64,000 bases of DNA from Brasenia schreberi (Eukaryota > Streptophyta > Magnoliopsida > Nymphaeales > Cabombaceae), in NCBI GenBank assembly GCA_036023115.1, contig JAYKKT010000061.1, positions 13,481,501 through 13,545,500 of the forward strand. The letters are read 5' to 3'. Both the position numbers and the translations under genes were made by a program. Below, one piece after another: positions 47,398 to 60,091 of this stretch. The notes under the pieces are model-generated. The model was not told the DNA's origin, ran no database searches, and worked only from the letters and a program-made list of their open reading frames with translations. Numbering within the stretch: position 1 is the stretch's first letter; the number at the start of each line of letters is the position of its first letter.

Positions 47398-48458
47398 CTT
47401 GGGTGGTTAAGCTTTCTCCTGAAATTACCTTGCAATCTTTACAACACGCTCTATCTTTTTTTTACAAATAAAGTAATCAATTTGTGGTTGTGATAAGCCG
47501 CTCTTATAAGTAATTAAATGTTTATCTTGTTTTTTGAAGATTGTATTGACTATAAAGAGATCAAATGCCATAGCAAAATTTAAAATCTCCTTACCTTCCT
47601 CATTTATATCCCCAAAACCAAAGTTTCCATGAATCACTTGATATCCTAATGCATCTTTACCGTCATGTCCATTTAAGTCTCCTCTAAACACATCATCTCC
47701 CTTTGTGGAATCTTTTGAATCACCTTATCTAACTCTTCCCAAAAAATTGTCTTTATACTATCTTCTAGTCCTACTTGGGGTGCGTAAGCACAAACTATAT
47801 TCAAAACCTCTGCTTCTAACACTATTTTCAACATCATGATTCAGTCACCATATCGTTGTATGCCTACTACACTATCCTTTAAATCTTTATTTATGATAAT
47901 ACCAACTCCGTTTCGAGTCTTTTCTTTACTAGAGTACTATAATTTAAAACCTATATCCTCTATCTCGTTTGCCTTTTCTCCAACCCATTTTGTCTCTTGT
48001 AAACGTAGAATATGAATCTTTCTCTGAATCATAATATCTACCACCTACATTAGCTTACCGGATAATGTTTCAATATTTCAAGAACCAATATGAATCTTAT
48101 TATCTAGGACTAGCTTCCTTACCCCGCGCATCCGTCCATAATCAAAATGCGGAGACTCTCTCTGAAATTTTTTTACTACATTTGGGCGGCAATGTAGCAG
48201 GACTAACTCCTTTACCCACACCCGTCCATGATGTGGGAACCCTCTCTGCAATTGATTCATTACATTTGGGCGAAAATGTAGTGCCCCTTGCTTACTTATT
48301 ACTACATTCGGGCTGTCCAACACGTCGCTAGGCGGGGACTTCCCAAAGCAATAATCATAATTTTTGTAATCTATGTTATAAAAATCTAACAAAGTTTTAT
48401 GTTGGTTGTCGGAAGCCTAACACAACCCTCCTCCTTTATCCGGGCTTGGGACCGGCAA

Positions 48459-49099
48459 TATGAAAAAAAAATCACATCACATGAATTTACCACCGTTGAG
48501 TCTGGATATTTTGAGAATATAAGGATTGTCGCTCAACTTAATTTATTAAAAAATGTACCTCGCATGTTTATAAACTCACAAAGCTGCGAATAGAAAAAGG
48601 TTCCCCTTTTAACTAAAGAGAATTCATCAAATTAGCTTGCCAACACTACAATTAAAGATGTTAAATGCTTTTTAAAAAATAATGCATCATCACATGCATA
48701 TTGGACTGTATGAAATACTGTGTTATGGGATGGACTTCATCAAACTCAAAAATCCACAGAAGTGACACCAAGTCCACCTCGTGATAGGGTTGCTCAACTG
48801 CCTATCGAACAACCAACTCCAAATCACTCATATGCATGCACCAATCAATTTCTTCTCCCTCATGGCCGAATCACTCTCTCCCAACTAAGAGGGAACCACA
48901 TAAAATCTAAAATATATTGCGAAATAGGAACACATTTTGAATTTTATTTTCTTTTTGTTTTTCATTTTGAAACTCTTTTTGTTGGTGTGAGATATTCGGT
49001 GCACCTTGAAAATCTACATCCTTGGGTACATTTAGTGGGCTTGTAGGTGCATGAGTGTGATTTGATACATGAAATGCATATGAATGATTTATTGATCAT
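48459..49099. other. Spacer between inverted LINE copies B and C
   Basis: About 640 bp of AT-rich DNA without recognisable coding or repeat content. Confidence 0.55.
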
Positions 49100-49116
49100 A
49101 CACTAAGAAGGAGAGG
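49100..49116. repeat. Left target-site duplication of LINE C
   Basis: ACACTAAGAAGGAGAGG, perfect 17-bp match to 52376-52392. Confidence 0.95.
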
Positions 49117-52100
49117 TAAGGGATCACCCTTGCATTGTCGGTCCCAAGCCCGGATAAAGGAGGAGGGTTGTGTTAGGCTTCCGACAGCCAGCGTAAAACT
49201 TCGTCGGATTTTTATAACATGGATTACAAAAATTATGAGTATTGCTTTGGGGCGTCCTCGCCTAGCGACGTGCTGCAGAGCCCGAATGCAGTAAGAAGTA
49301 AGCAAGGGCCACTACATTTTCGCCCGAATGTAGTGAATCAATTGCAGAGAGGGTTCCCACATCATGGACGGGTGTGGGAAAAGAAGTTAGTCCCGCTACA
49401 TTGCCGCCCGAATATAATGAAAAATTTTCAAAGAGGGTCTCCGCATTTTGATTATGGATGGATGCGGGGGGTAAGGAAGCTAGTCTTAGATAATAACATT
49501 CGTATTGGTTCTTGGAATATCGGAACATTATCCGGTAAGCTAATGAAGGTGGTAGATACTATGATTCGGAGAAAGATTCATATTCTATATTTATAAGAGA
49601 CAAAATGGGTTGGAGAAAAAACAAAGGAGATAGAGGATACAAGTTTTAAATTATGGTACTCAGGTAAAGAAAAGGCTTGAAATGGAGTTGGTATTATCAT
49701 AAATAAATATTTAAAGGAGAGTGTAGTAGACATACAACGAACGATATGGTGACCGAATCATGACATTGAAATTAGTGTTAGGAGCAGAGGTTTTGAATAT
49801 AGTTTGTGCTTACGCACCCCAAGTAAGACTAGAAAATAGTATAAAGACAGTTTTTTGGGAAGAGTTAGATAAGGTGTTTCAAAAGATTACACAAAGGGAG
49901 ATGATTTGTTTAGGAGGAGATTTAAATGGACATGTCGGTAAAGAGGCATTAGGATATCAAGGGATTCATGGAAACTTTGGTTTTGGGGATATAAATGATG
50001 AAGGTAGGGAGATTTTAAATTTTGCTATGGCATTTGATCTCTTTATAGTCAATACAATCTTCAAAAAACGAGATGAACATTTAATTACTTATAAGTGAGG
50101 CTTATCACAAACACAAATTGATTACTTTATTTGTAGAAAAAAAGATAGAGCGTGTTGTAAATATTGTAAGGTAATTCCAAGAGAAAGCTTAACCACCCAA
50201 CATCGACTTTTAGTTATGGATTTACAAATAAAAAAATGGACAAAGAAGAAAAGAGTGCATCGAGCTATTCAGACTAAATGGTGGAACCTCAAAAGCAAGA
50301 AAGAAGATATATTTAAACAGAAAGTCCTTAAAGGAGATGTTTGGAATTATGTTGGTACACCCTGTGATATGTGGAACAATGTGGCTATACATATTAGGAA
50401 AGTTGCGAAAGATGTGGTATCTAAGGGAGGTGTACCGGCACAAAAAGAAGCTTGGTGGTGGAGTGAAGTAGTACAAAATAAAATCAAGGCAAAGAGGACA
50501 TGTTACAAATTACATTATGCCAAGAAAACTAGTGAAACTTTAGAAGCTTATAAGAAAGTAAAGAAGGAAGCGAAAAATGCCGTTAGTAAAGCAAAAGCTA
50601 AGATTTGGGAGGACTTATATAAAAAACTCAACTCAAAAGAGGGTGAAAGAGATATTTTTAGGATAGCTAGGGCTAGAGATAAGAAAACTAAAGATCTTAA
50701 TTATGTTAGATGCATAAAAGACGAGGATGAAAAAATTCTAGTGGCAAATGATGATATAAGAAATAGATGGAAAAACTATTTTTATAATCTTTTTAATGAA
50801 AATAAAGATGTTAGTATTAGTTTAGGAGATTTAGCCAAGTTAGAAAAGTATATAAACCACAATTTCTACCGACGTATTCAAAACAATGAAGTCAAAGAGG
50901 CTCTTAAACATATGAAGTGTGGTAAATCGGTAGGACCAGATAATATTCCTATAGAAGTTTGGAAAATACTAGGAGAAATAGGAATCTCTTGGCTTGCAAG
51001 ACTATTTAATGAAATATGGAAAAACCAAAAGATGCCTGAGGAATGAAGAGCAAGTACACTTATACCCATATATAAGAACAAGGGAGACATTCAAAATTGT
51101 GCGAATTATCGAGGTATCAAGTTAATGAGTCATACTATGAAATTATGGGAAAGAATTATCGAACGTAGGTTAAGACAAGTATCAAGTACAACAGAGAACC
51201 AATTTGGATTCATGTCAGGCAGATCTACTATTGAAGCGATTCACCTTTTGAGACGTCTTATAGAACATTTTAGAGCAAAAAAGAAAGACCTTCACATGAT
51301 ATTTATTGATCTAGAAAAAGCTTATGAAAGGGTACCGAGAGAGGTTCTTTGGAGAACTTTGGAAAAAAGAGGTATCCCATTGACATATATTAACCTTATA
51401 AGAGACATGTATGATGGTGCAAAAACATGTGTGAGGACTCATGAAGGAATGACAGACTTCGTTGAAGTTAATATTGGGTTACATCAAGGATTAACTTTAA
51501 GTCCATACTTATTTATAATGGTGATGGATGAGTTAACAAAACATATTCAAGATGAAGTACCTTGGTATATGTTATTTGCAGATGACATTGTATTAGTGGA
51601 GGAGTCTAAGGAAAAAGTTAATAGAAAATTGGAACTATGGAAAGAAACATTAGAAAGCAAAGGCCTCCGACTTAGTAGAACAAAGACAGAATATATGGAA
51701 TGTAAGTTTGATCATTTGGTTACTTCAGAGGACATGGAAATTAAAATTGGCACACATTGCATTCCCCAAAAGGAAAGTTTTAAATACCTAGGATCAATTT
51801 TTCAGAGTGATGGAAGAATTTGTAGAGATGTTACACATAGAATTAATGCTGGTTGGTTAAAATGGAGAGGAGCATCAGGTATTCTTTGTGATAAGAAGAT
51901 ACCATTAAAGTTAAAAGGTAAATATTATAGAGCAACAATTAGGCCTGCCATGTTTTATGGTTCTGAGTGTTGGGCAGTTAATCATCAACATGTACAAAAG
52001 ATGTTTGTGACAGAAATGAAGATGTTGAGATGGATGAGTGGTCATACAAGAAAAGACCATATACATAATGAGGTTATTAGAAACAAATTAGGAGTGGCAC

Positions 52101-52375
52101 CAATAGAGGATAAAATGAGAGAACATCGTTTAAGATGGTTTGGACATATAGAAAGAAGATCAAAAGAAAAACTTAGAAAAACTAAATTTGGAAAGTATTA
52201 TAAGAGGTAGAGGACGACCACAAAAGTGTTGAAAAGAAACAATAAAGAATGATCTAGCTTATTGGGAGTTAACTGCTAACATGGCACACGATAGGGATCT
52301 GTGGAAACAAAGAATCCATGTAGCCGACTCTGTCTAGTATAGGAAAAGGCTTAGTTGTTGTTGTTGTTGTTGTTG
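49117..52375 (+). mobile_element. RTE-type LINE, copy C (full length)
   Basis: The 3259-bp element has perfect 17-bp target duplications. It begins TAAGGGATCACCC, carries one endonuclease-RT frame, and ends AAAAGGCTTAG followed by TTG repeats. It is highly similar to copy A, and only about 38 bases separate the inferred stop codon from the end. A tiny 3' UTR with trinucleotide tail is an RTE feature. The perfect duplication suggests a comparatively recent insertion. Confidence 0.95.
49219..52337 (+). pseudogene. LINE C endonuclease-reverse transcriptase ORF, nearly complete but broken
   Basis: Start ATG at 49219 (MDYKNYEYCFG), inferred stop 52335-52337, about 1039 codons. Endonuclease motifs: RIGSWNIGTLSGK, ETKWVGE, NIVCAYAPQ, GGDLNGHVGKEALGYQ. 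The RT domain has [33 protein letters not shown], and the intact active site [13 protein letters not shown]. The C-terminal [19 protein letters not shown] and [14 protein letters not shown] blocks are present. In-frame stops lie at about 49595 (TAA), 49678 (TGA), 50096 (TGA) and 51044 (TGA), with frameshifts near 49738 and 52190. Several are single-base changes of CGA, TGG or similar codons, as expected from deamination of methylated cytosine. Confidence 0.9.
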
Positions 52376-52392
52376 ACACTAAGAAGGAGAGG
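52376..52392. repeat. Right target-site duplication of LINE C
   Basis: Perfect 17-bp partner of 49100-49116. Confidence 0.95.
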
Positions 52393-53289
52393 ATTGAGTA
52401 GAGAGTTTTAGAGGAAATGAGTTTCAAGCATACCTTTTTCGAGTTTGACTACCTTTTCATGGTAGCAAGCTTCTTTATTGGTGTCCCGAAGTGGCTCTAG
52501 CTCATGAGTGACTTCTTGCTTTCGTTTAGTTGTGAGGTCTTGAATTTCATCTTTCAAGCCTGTGCTTGTGCAACACTCATCCTTTATTTTTGTTTCTTTG
52601 GAAGGAGAAACCTCCAAAGTGTGAAGTGGTGCTCATGGGAATGGAACCCATCGGAGCGCATGTTTTTGAAAAATCTGGAGAGATTTGTGTGAAGAGAACT
52701 TCATGCTCTACTCCGCTTGTGTGAATCCTCTAGGAGTACCCTTATATAGACAAGGGCCTAGACATGTCCGATTCTGAGTAAACTAGAACCAGAAATCGTA
52801 ACTAAACCATCTGGGTCCGATTCCATGATAGTTATCGGTTTGGTTATGGGATCCAATTTTTAGGTAATCTGTACATATAATATAATAGTATAACTATATA
52901 AGTACTATAGGACATAGTTGTATTTTGTAAGTTATTATAACTTATAAATACTATATTCATAGATGATATATTACATTACAAATGTATATAAAAATATAAG
53001 TATATATATTTAATGTATTATGTATGTATTACAATATTACATTATATAATATCATGTCATTAAGCTTAAGTTTTAAACATTATAAATTGCAATCATATAT
53101 GACACAATGTACATATAAAAAATCATACATGATACAATATACATAAAAAATAAAATAAATAATGAATTTAATTGTAATTCACTTACCTTTGAATTATGTG
53201 TCCTATGTATCATCCATAGTGGAAAGAATCAAAGTACACATAGTTATCTTATCTTTTAGTAGAAACTCCTTACCTAAAGTAATACACTT
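52393..53289. other. Spacer between LINE C and the hAT relic
   Basis: No gene. The left end of the RICESLEEPER-type element may start near 52757 (GGGCCTAGACATGTCCG), which resembles the inverted right end near 55370 (GGACGG-CATATCTACAGGGCC region). Positions 52860-53150 are very AT-rich. Confidence 0.4.
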
Positions 53290-54660
53290 TGAATTTAATC
53301 ATCATTGTCACTCCATGCTTGTGTTGTATTAGTATTAGTAGTATTTGCACTAGTTCCTCTTTTAGTAGTATAATCTTCACTGCATGTGTCAACTGATATT
53401 TCTTCATGCTTTGGTGCTCAATGCCTTGCTATTGTCTAATCATCTACGCAATCCTAAGCTTATAAGGTCTTAGATTGTATTTAAAGTGATATTCATCTAA
53501 TATACTTTACTTACATTAAATATTTGCTCCACAACAAAAGTTGAGATGGAATAACAAACACATCCTTAGCAATTAAAGATAAAATATAATAAGTAAATTG
53601 ATGCTTTCACCCCCATTTTAAAGCATCCAATTTCACTCCATTCTCATTATCTTCAAATTCATGAAAATCACAATGAATAACATTGTATACCTTAAACTTA
53701 GTCAAGTTTATTGATTTTGAACGTTTTGTAAGCTTTCATTTTAAAATGTGATAAAAAAATTATCACTAAAAGAGGAAGATGTATGGTTGCTATTGTTTTC
53801 TTCTTCTACTCGTGGAACAAGAGGACTATGTGTAAAACTATAATCAATATATAATTGATTGATATTTGATATGACATCATTAATTATACTACTAATATTT
53901 TTAAGCTTGTCTAATAAAAGGATATTAGAATAAGCATTCACTAATACTTCTAAGCCTTCTAATTTTAATTTAGATCTAATGTAGTAACAACTAAACTACT
54001 GGCTGGAAGACCTTTATAATAATGAAGCTACTTTTATATAATCTCCTATACACTATGAGATAAGTAAGGAGTTTCACAAAATTATGATAATATATGAATT
54101 ATTTTTAAATCTTGATAAACAAATAAATGACAAGTTGGATAGTAAACTCTAGATAATACATATGTAGTATTACTAAAAAGAGAAAGGAGATCCAAAAGAC
54201 ACATACAAACACTCAATTAGACTCAAACAAGGAAAATGAAGGTACATAAACCAGTTCATATATCTATATAAGGCATAGTAAAAGACAATATTTGATTGGT
54301 TGAATTTCAATAATGTCCAATGTCCTTTGAAAATTTTATTGATCATCTATCTTTTTGTTTATAAAATTCTACTTATTCATTTGTAACATTAGATTGACTT
54401 GATAAAAAATTAAGAACATCTCTAATAGGTTGTATTTTAGGTCAAATAATTTTCAAACTATCTAATACACATAAGTATATGACAAGCACAACGTACATGA
54501 AAACATTTACTTCCTAAAATAAATTGATATATCTTTTATAGCTTAGAAATAACATAAGTATTTACAGTAACAATATCAAATGAAATTGAAAAACTCTTAC
54601 TAGATAACTGATATTCTTTGAAAACATATTTTAACTTATATCAAATATTTTTTGGAGTAT
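53290..54660 (-). pseudogene. Relic of a RICESLEEPER-type hAT transposase
   Basis: The minus strand shows, in order and in shifting frames: a DIVTVNTYVISKL-type DNA stretch, GSKCFHVRCACHIL (about 54500-54545), then KFSKDIGHY (about 54290-54330), corresponding to the HVRCACHILNL and LPKDIRTRWNST blocks of RICESLEEPER-like transposases. An open stretch follows at 53941-53741 with SFTHSPLVPRVEEENN. The C-terminal dimerisation block (YYILSLIAKDVFVIP) is at about 53560-53600. Every block has stops. This family is different from hAT-1/hAT-2. Confidence 0.75.
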
Positions 54661-56950
54661 GTGACCTTTTTGGCAACCGGTTTTTCATTCGTAAGAGCTA
54701 CTATTTATAGAAGGGAAAACACTATTCATCAATTGTGTTTTAAAAAATATTTTTTATTCATGAATCCTAGCACAGGTTGGTCAAAGGCTGATCTTTTTGA
54801 CACTTGAGTCAATAGGTGGGTGCACTTGGTGGCCATCTATTTTTATTTTTTAAAATTAAAATTGTTGACGTGTCAATCAAGTGATTAACCTTATTTATGT
54901 AAAGCCAATATGTGGTGCCATGTGTCAACCTCATTTTTTTAAAAGATCCTTTCAGAAAAGCCCGTGAGATGGTCAATCATGCATAACTGACTGCCAACCA
55001 ATAACCGAGCACTACATGGCATCAACTTTATTTTTTTTAAATTAAACAACATGCATGCTTAGGCTATCAACTTGATTGACCTTTGTCCAAAAAGCGAGCA
55101 TTGTATGGTGCCTACTTTTTTTTCAATTCTTTACCATCCATTTCAAGTCATCGTAAGCGGGGCCAAACCAGAATTGAACCCCTATTTTTCACACCAGTTT
55201 CAATCCCAGTTCAATTTCTTGGTCAACTGAAGTGTAACTGAACCAAGAGGTCCCCTATTGCGATTATGGTTTCAGAACTAATAGTTTCAGTTTTAACCAG
55301 TTTGTGGGTCGGTTTAGTTCTGATTCAAACAGTCAAGCCGGTTCCAAACCGTCCATATCTACAGGGCCAATAAGCAAAAAAGGCCTAATAACATATACAC
55401 ATAACACTAATGACTTACATGCACTTGAGACAAACACGTTAAATGTATCACAATGACACTAATATGGATCCTAGATAATCTGTATCTAAATCTATCACTC
55501 AAACTATGACCCAAATAACTATAAACCAAATCAATCCAAATTAGGTACGACACCTCTAGGTTTGAATCCATGCACCATATGGATAACATGAGGGTGGTAT
55601 CAATATCCAGTCAACACCCTATGGCAGTTCTCCCTTGCCGAAGCAATGTCATCCTTGAGCTTTAAGCTCTGAATCTATATCTCCATGTAGACATGATCTC
55701 TTGCGTCAATGAGCTCTCTCTAACAACACTCATGCCTCGCTTTATACGGGCGGTTGATGCCTTGCCTCGTCCAAACTATAGAGGCTCTTCTGTCTCCCTT
55801 GTGATCGTATTGAGGGTCACAACTGGCTATCATCTGCATCTATATTGTGCTCTCATACCGCGTAAGTCATCAAATCACACCCTTAAGTACCCCCAACTCT
55901 TCAACTATGGTTAGTATCACATGGTCTTTACATTACAACATATATTCTTGCCCGACTACATCCTCTACATGTTGTCCTCAACTATTCCATCCTCCGACTC
56001 GAAGGTTGATAAGTATATCACAATCTATCTTTTATGGGGGCCCTTCTTAGCCTCTCAGTAGCCTTGCTTGGGTCACGTACATCTACAAACTCAGTCTAGG
56101 TCTCATTAGTGATCATCAAACCTCCATAGTATGCGCTTGCCCCAATGTGCATGTTATAGGAGCCCAAACCTTGATCCGGTCCTTGGCTAGCCACATGGCC
56201 TTCACGTGGCCTCTTGGTGGTCCTCCCTTGATCAATGCTAGCCTAGCCTCATGTGGCTAGGTTGGCCAAGGGGCTTGGTCTAGCTTTGGTGCGGTCAATT
56301 AACTCAATCTAGCATGATGCGGTCTAGCCTTGGTGTAACCGGCTGGATGTACGTGAATGTGGCCCAACTAAGTTCATCTTGGGGCAGTGCCATGCTTGAT
56401 GAAGTCTTGGATTAACTCATGGTATGAGGCAACTTTGGGTGCAACCCTTGACTTGACTTTGATTCTTCTAAGTGAGCCTCCATCGGTCGAGCCAAGTGCC
56501 CTTATTCATGGATCCTTACCTAGGTGAGTCCTCATTGGTTCAACCGAGTGTCATTCTTCATGGGTTCGATCAGGGTAAGTGGGCTTGACTAAAGTGGGTT
56601 TGGCCACAGTAGTCTTGCTTCCTACTTGAGGTGAGCTTGACTTAACCATTGCCTTGATCTTCACTCCCATCTTTAATCTTCGGTGGGTATGATTCGTCTT
56701 TATCCTCTTTCGAACCAATCCAAATCCTATCTTTGTTTACCTTTTTAAACTTTATTTTGAGACTTAAAACTTTAAATTTCAAAATGTTTGTTTTTGATAT
56801 TTTATGAAACTCGTTAGCCATATGAATTTTTAAAATGAACTACTGTTTTTAAAGTATGCTCGAATATGATTTTGCAAAGCATTTTGGGGTACGTTTGGCT
56901 ATAATTCAAATTCACATAATTTCTTGTACCGTTCATTTCAAATGATCTGG
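54661..56950. other. Intergenic DNA, repeat-like but unidentified
   Basis: Positions 55190-55370 may be the right end of the hAT relic. Positions 56150-56640 are GC-richer, with recurring GGCTAG, CTTGACT and GTGAGCCTCCATCGGT / GTGAGTCCTCATTGGT units, perhaps remains of an LTR or satellite. No coding domain was recognised. Confidence 0.4.
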
Positions 56951-56956
56951 TACTCC

Positions 56957-57097
56957 ACGTCATCAATCCATGTACTTCACTCTGATTGGTGGACAGCCAG
57001 GGGTGACACGGCATAAAGGCTCAGAAGGGTATTCGAAAATTTCAAATCCTTCGCGCCCTCTTAATTTTGCGTTCAAACTCTCTCTCTCTCTCTCAAA
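56957..57097 (+). promoter_or_regulatory. Proximal promoter and leader of histone H2A
   Basis: The hexamer ACGTCA at 56957-56962 (in CCACGTCATC) is a known element of plant histone promoters linked to S-phase expression. An inverted CCAAT box (GATTGG) follows at 56984-56989. A CT-rich leader (57077-57096) precedes the ATG at 57098. No clear octamer (CGCGGATC) was seen. Function is inferred from motif identity. Confidence 0.6.
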
Positions 57098-58142
57098 ATG
57101 GCGGGTCGCGGCAAGGTGAAGATGGTTTCTCGGAGTTCCAAGGCTGGGCTACAATTCCCCGTTGGCCGAGTTTCTCGGTTTCTGAAGACCGGAAAATATG
57201 CAGAGCGGGTTGGTGCGGGAGCCCCCGTCTATCTCTCCGCCGTACTCGAATACCTCACTGCTGAGGTATTGATGCTCTCTGTTTTTTGCCACCGATTTAT
57301 GCAGAATCTTTAGTATTTAGTTTTTCGTATTTGAGATCAGAAATGCTCGCTTTTTTATGCTCGTGATATCAGACGGCGGTTCTTATCTTCCGTTGATTTG
57401 ATCAAACCTTTGACTTGCTTTCTTTTGCCTTCTAGGGTTCTGGTTCTGTTTCATCTTATTACTTTTTGACTTTCATTTATGCAGCAGGTTTTAGGTTCGG
57501 GGTACATATTACAAATCAGAGTTGTGTTCCATAGTCTGGACTGAATTCATTTTCTTACTAGAATTTCAGATCAATTTTCCTTTTCGTTTCATGATCCTTT
57601 GGATCGTTTTACGGTTTAGGCTATTCGATAAGATCATGTATGGTTGCGCTTAGATCTTGATAAGATCGCTTCTTCTTGGTTCATTTCCTTGCTCATACTT
57701 TGTGAAAGAAAAGAGACTATTTTTATGTGCCAGAATTCTGGTCGGGTTTCTGTTTCTGTGTTGGTCAAATACGTTTTCTGCAACAGCATATAAACCTTTG
57801 CTTCTTGATTTAATCTTCTCGGTTTGGAGCTTGTGGTACGTCATCGTTGCCATTACATTGTCCGCCAGCTCTGTTGAGTTTTTGATTTGTTGTACGCCCA
57901 CCGATGGTGGCTTTTTCAAAACGTTTCAGGTTCTTGAATTGGCGGGAAACGCTGCGAGGGACAACAAGAAGATTCGGATCGTTCCGAGACACATCCAGCT
58001 CGCTGTCCGGAACGATGAGGAATTGACTCGGCTATTGGCCAGCGCTACCATCGCCAGTGGTGGCGTCCTGCCCAACATTCACAACATCCTTCTCCCCAAG
58101 AAGGCTTCTACGGGCAAGGTTGTGTCTCAAGAACAGCTGTAA
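57098..58142 (+). CDS. Histone H2A (H2A.X-like C-terminus)
   Basis: Two exons, 57098-57265 and 57930-58142, encode 126 residues with one GT-AG intron of 664 bp between Glu56 and Val57 (AE|VLELAG), a position common in plant H2A genes. The histone fold is intact: [39 protein letters not shown], then [23 protein letters not shown] and [10 protein letters not shown]. The N-tail is short ([12 protein letters not shown]). There is no SPKK motif, so it is not H2A.W, and the acidic H2A.Z features are absent. The C-terminus ends SQEQL. This resembles the SQE-phi motif of H2A.X but with the Ser at -5 instead of -4. Replacement of the usual Thr by Ile in [10 protein letters not shown] is unusual. It forms nucleosomes with H2B in the nucleus. 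The gene looks functional. Confidence 0.93.
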
Positions 58143-60091
58143 TTTTGTGCACACTCTCCTTGAAAATTTGTCGACGTGCTCTTGTTTTTAGCCTCAGACT
58201 TCGTGTATAATATATCTCATCTCTTCAATGAATCCTATTGCTTGGTTCTTGATGGCATTCAACTCGTTTACAGGGCCAACCCCAAAATATGTGAATTTAC
58301 GAAAGGGTCAATTAGGTGTCACATTGAGCTTCAACACATGCCACAGTTTGGGATTTGTTTTCCATAATTTCTGAGGTGCCTGATGCCTAGCTTGTCTTCT
58401 AAGAACACTGCTCCATCATTTGAATACAAGCAAAAGAAAAAGACTGGAGCTGAGCTAAATGAAGAGTTTTAAGCGTCATTCCGACTTGGCTTCTGCTCCA
58501 TGGTGGTTGTGGTCTTGTTTGAGAATGGAAATATGTGAAAGCACAAATGTGAGAGGAGATGGTTTAAGCTTTTAGCAATTTAAAATGATCCCAAATCCAT
58601 GATTTTGGCTTCTTAGTGAGCGAATATGCTCGACTTTGAAAAAAAAAAGTTCGGGCACACGATGGACGCCACTTGGTCGTGGCCATTTCAAGCAGCGTCA
58701 TCTTCTTTAGAAAGCAGCCACACGCTTTATACAATATGGTTTACACTTTACCTGGAGAATGCCTTTTAATTAAGTATAAAGATTGAATGTTATAATTTAC
58801 AATAGTAATTATTCTACATCGCATTAGTAATATTATCTATTACTAATCAATATCTTAAATTAATGAGCCTTTGTTTATAAGGTATGGTGAGTCCAACGTA
58901 ACCATCGATTGGGATTAAATTGTGACTTTGAAAGCGTGGTTTATGAAGGTTGTCTCAAAAGAATTTCTTATCATATAAGATATGTTTGGCCTAGTAGTAA
59001 GTTCCTCAATGTTGTACCAAAGATATGTTTGAACACCTACTTAGCATCGTGAATGCAGAGGGTACCATGTGAAGAGGTTGCATATGATCCCCAAGTGCCT
59101 CATCCTTTCTCGTGAATGGTGTCAAGTTAGAGTCTCGTGAATGAAGCAAACCAGCAGTAGGAGAGATTTACCACCACAGTGGGCCGAACAGGGAAATTGT
59201 GATAACCATGAATGGTGACTGCACATCAGCTGCAATTGCCCTTTTTGTGTCACAAACCACAGTGGTCAATTTTCAGCAGCTTAATCATCAATACTAACCA
59301 CTAGTTGGCCACTAACATTATATATATACATATATAATTTTAAACAATAATTACTTTTTTCCAGAAGCTTAATGATCAAAATAACCATTAGTTAATCATT
59401 ACTGTTATCTATAAATTATATTTATAGTTATAAATAACTAATTATTAATTAGGACTGGTTAACCGGTATGAGAACATTTGTATCTGAACCCATCTTACAA
59501 TATTTGTAGAAACTGAAAACTATAACCTAAACCTATCGATTTGGTAAACCATTTTATATGGTTTTGACTTGGTATTAAACCTTTAGGGTTGACACTTTTT
59601 TGTTTTCTTCTGCCTTATTCTCCATAAGGATGAGCATTGTTGGACCCAAGATTTTTTTTAGGGTGAGACACTTATATTTCTTGTAAGGTGCACTTGTATT
59701 TCATGCCCACAAAGCGTTCATATTTCCCTCTATACAGTAATAGACTCAAGAAATTTTTTAGATTTCATGTGAGGTGTATGCCTCGCCTCGCCCTAAAGTG
59801 GGTCTGCCATTGCAGCAGAGCCCTTGAATCATATGCATTATTTCATTGTGGGACTCACTGATCTTAATCAACCTCTTTTCTGTTGTAACCTTGTTGGCTT
59901 TGCCTAAACAAAAGGTGAGTAAAAGAAGGGAAGAATATTACTGAAAAAGAAATCACGTAGAATAGGCAGCTAAAAATAGAGAAACCACCTCAAGAGGTTT
60001 GTTTTCTGCATCACACACAAAACTCCATGGTTAGGATAGTGGGTTCGCACAAGCCCTTTATTGGGGTTTTGCCGCATCACTTGCCTTTTGT
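58143..60091. other. Intergenic DNA downstream of H2A
   Basis: The 3' UTR of H2A should occupy the first few hundred bases (TATAAT-rich, 58200-58240). The rest is AT-rich without recognisable genes. Positions 60030-60090 resemble a SINE tail (GCCGCATCACTTGCC), also seen at 61915-61930. Confidence 0.45.

Larger units (their letters stand above)
45195..48387 (-). pseudogene. LINE B endonuclease-reverse transcriptase ORF, broken
   Basis: Fragments in order along the minus strand: leader and endonuclease start (48387-48065, to KLVLDNKIHIGS), endonuclease interior (47691-47425, GDLNGHDGKDALGYQ), then the mini-element interruption. After it come the linker (47202-46651, KTKDLNYVRCIKDKDEK) and RT (46654-45609), with IFIDLEKTYDRVPREV and the active site [14 protein letters not shown]. 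The C-terminal part is at 45590-45195. Frame breaks and stops separate each block. Confidence 0.88.
45045..48458 (-). mobile_element. RTE-type LINE, copy B, with a nested mini-element
   Basis: Same family and orientation as copy A. The (AAC)n tail begins at 45045 on the plus strand. It lacks roughly the first 50 bases at the 5' end (stops near GGACCGGCAAT at 48458). A 201-bp mini-element is inserted at 47179-47379, and about 45 bp next to it are missing. No flanking duplication could be identified. Confidence 0.9.

Noticed and set aside
57657..58142. 161-codon open frame extending upstream of H2A exon 2
   Set aside because: The part before 57930 is intron sequence that happens to be open. 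A clean AG acceptor and the histone homology begin at 57930.
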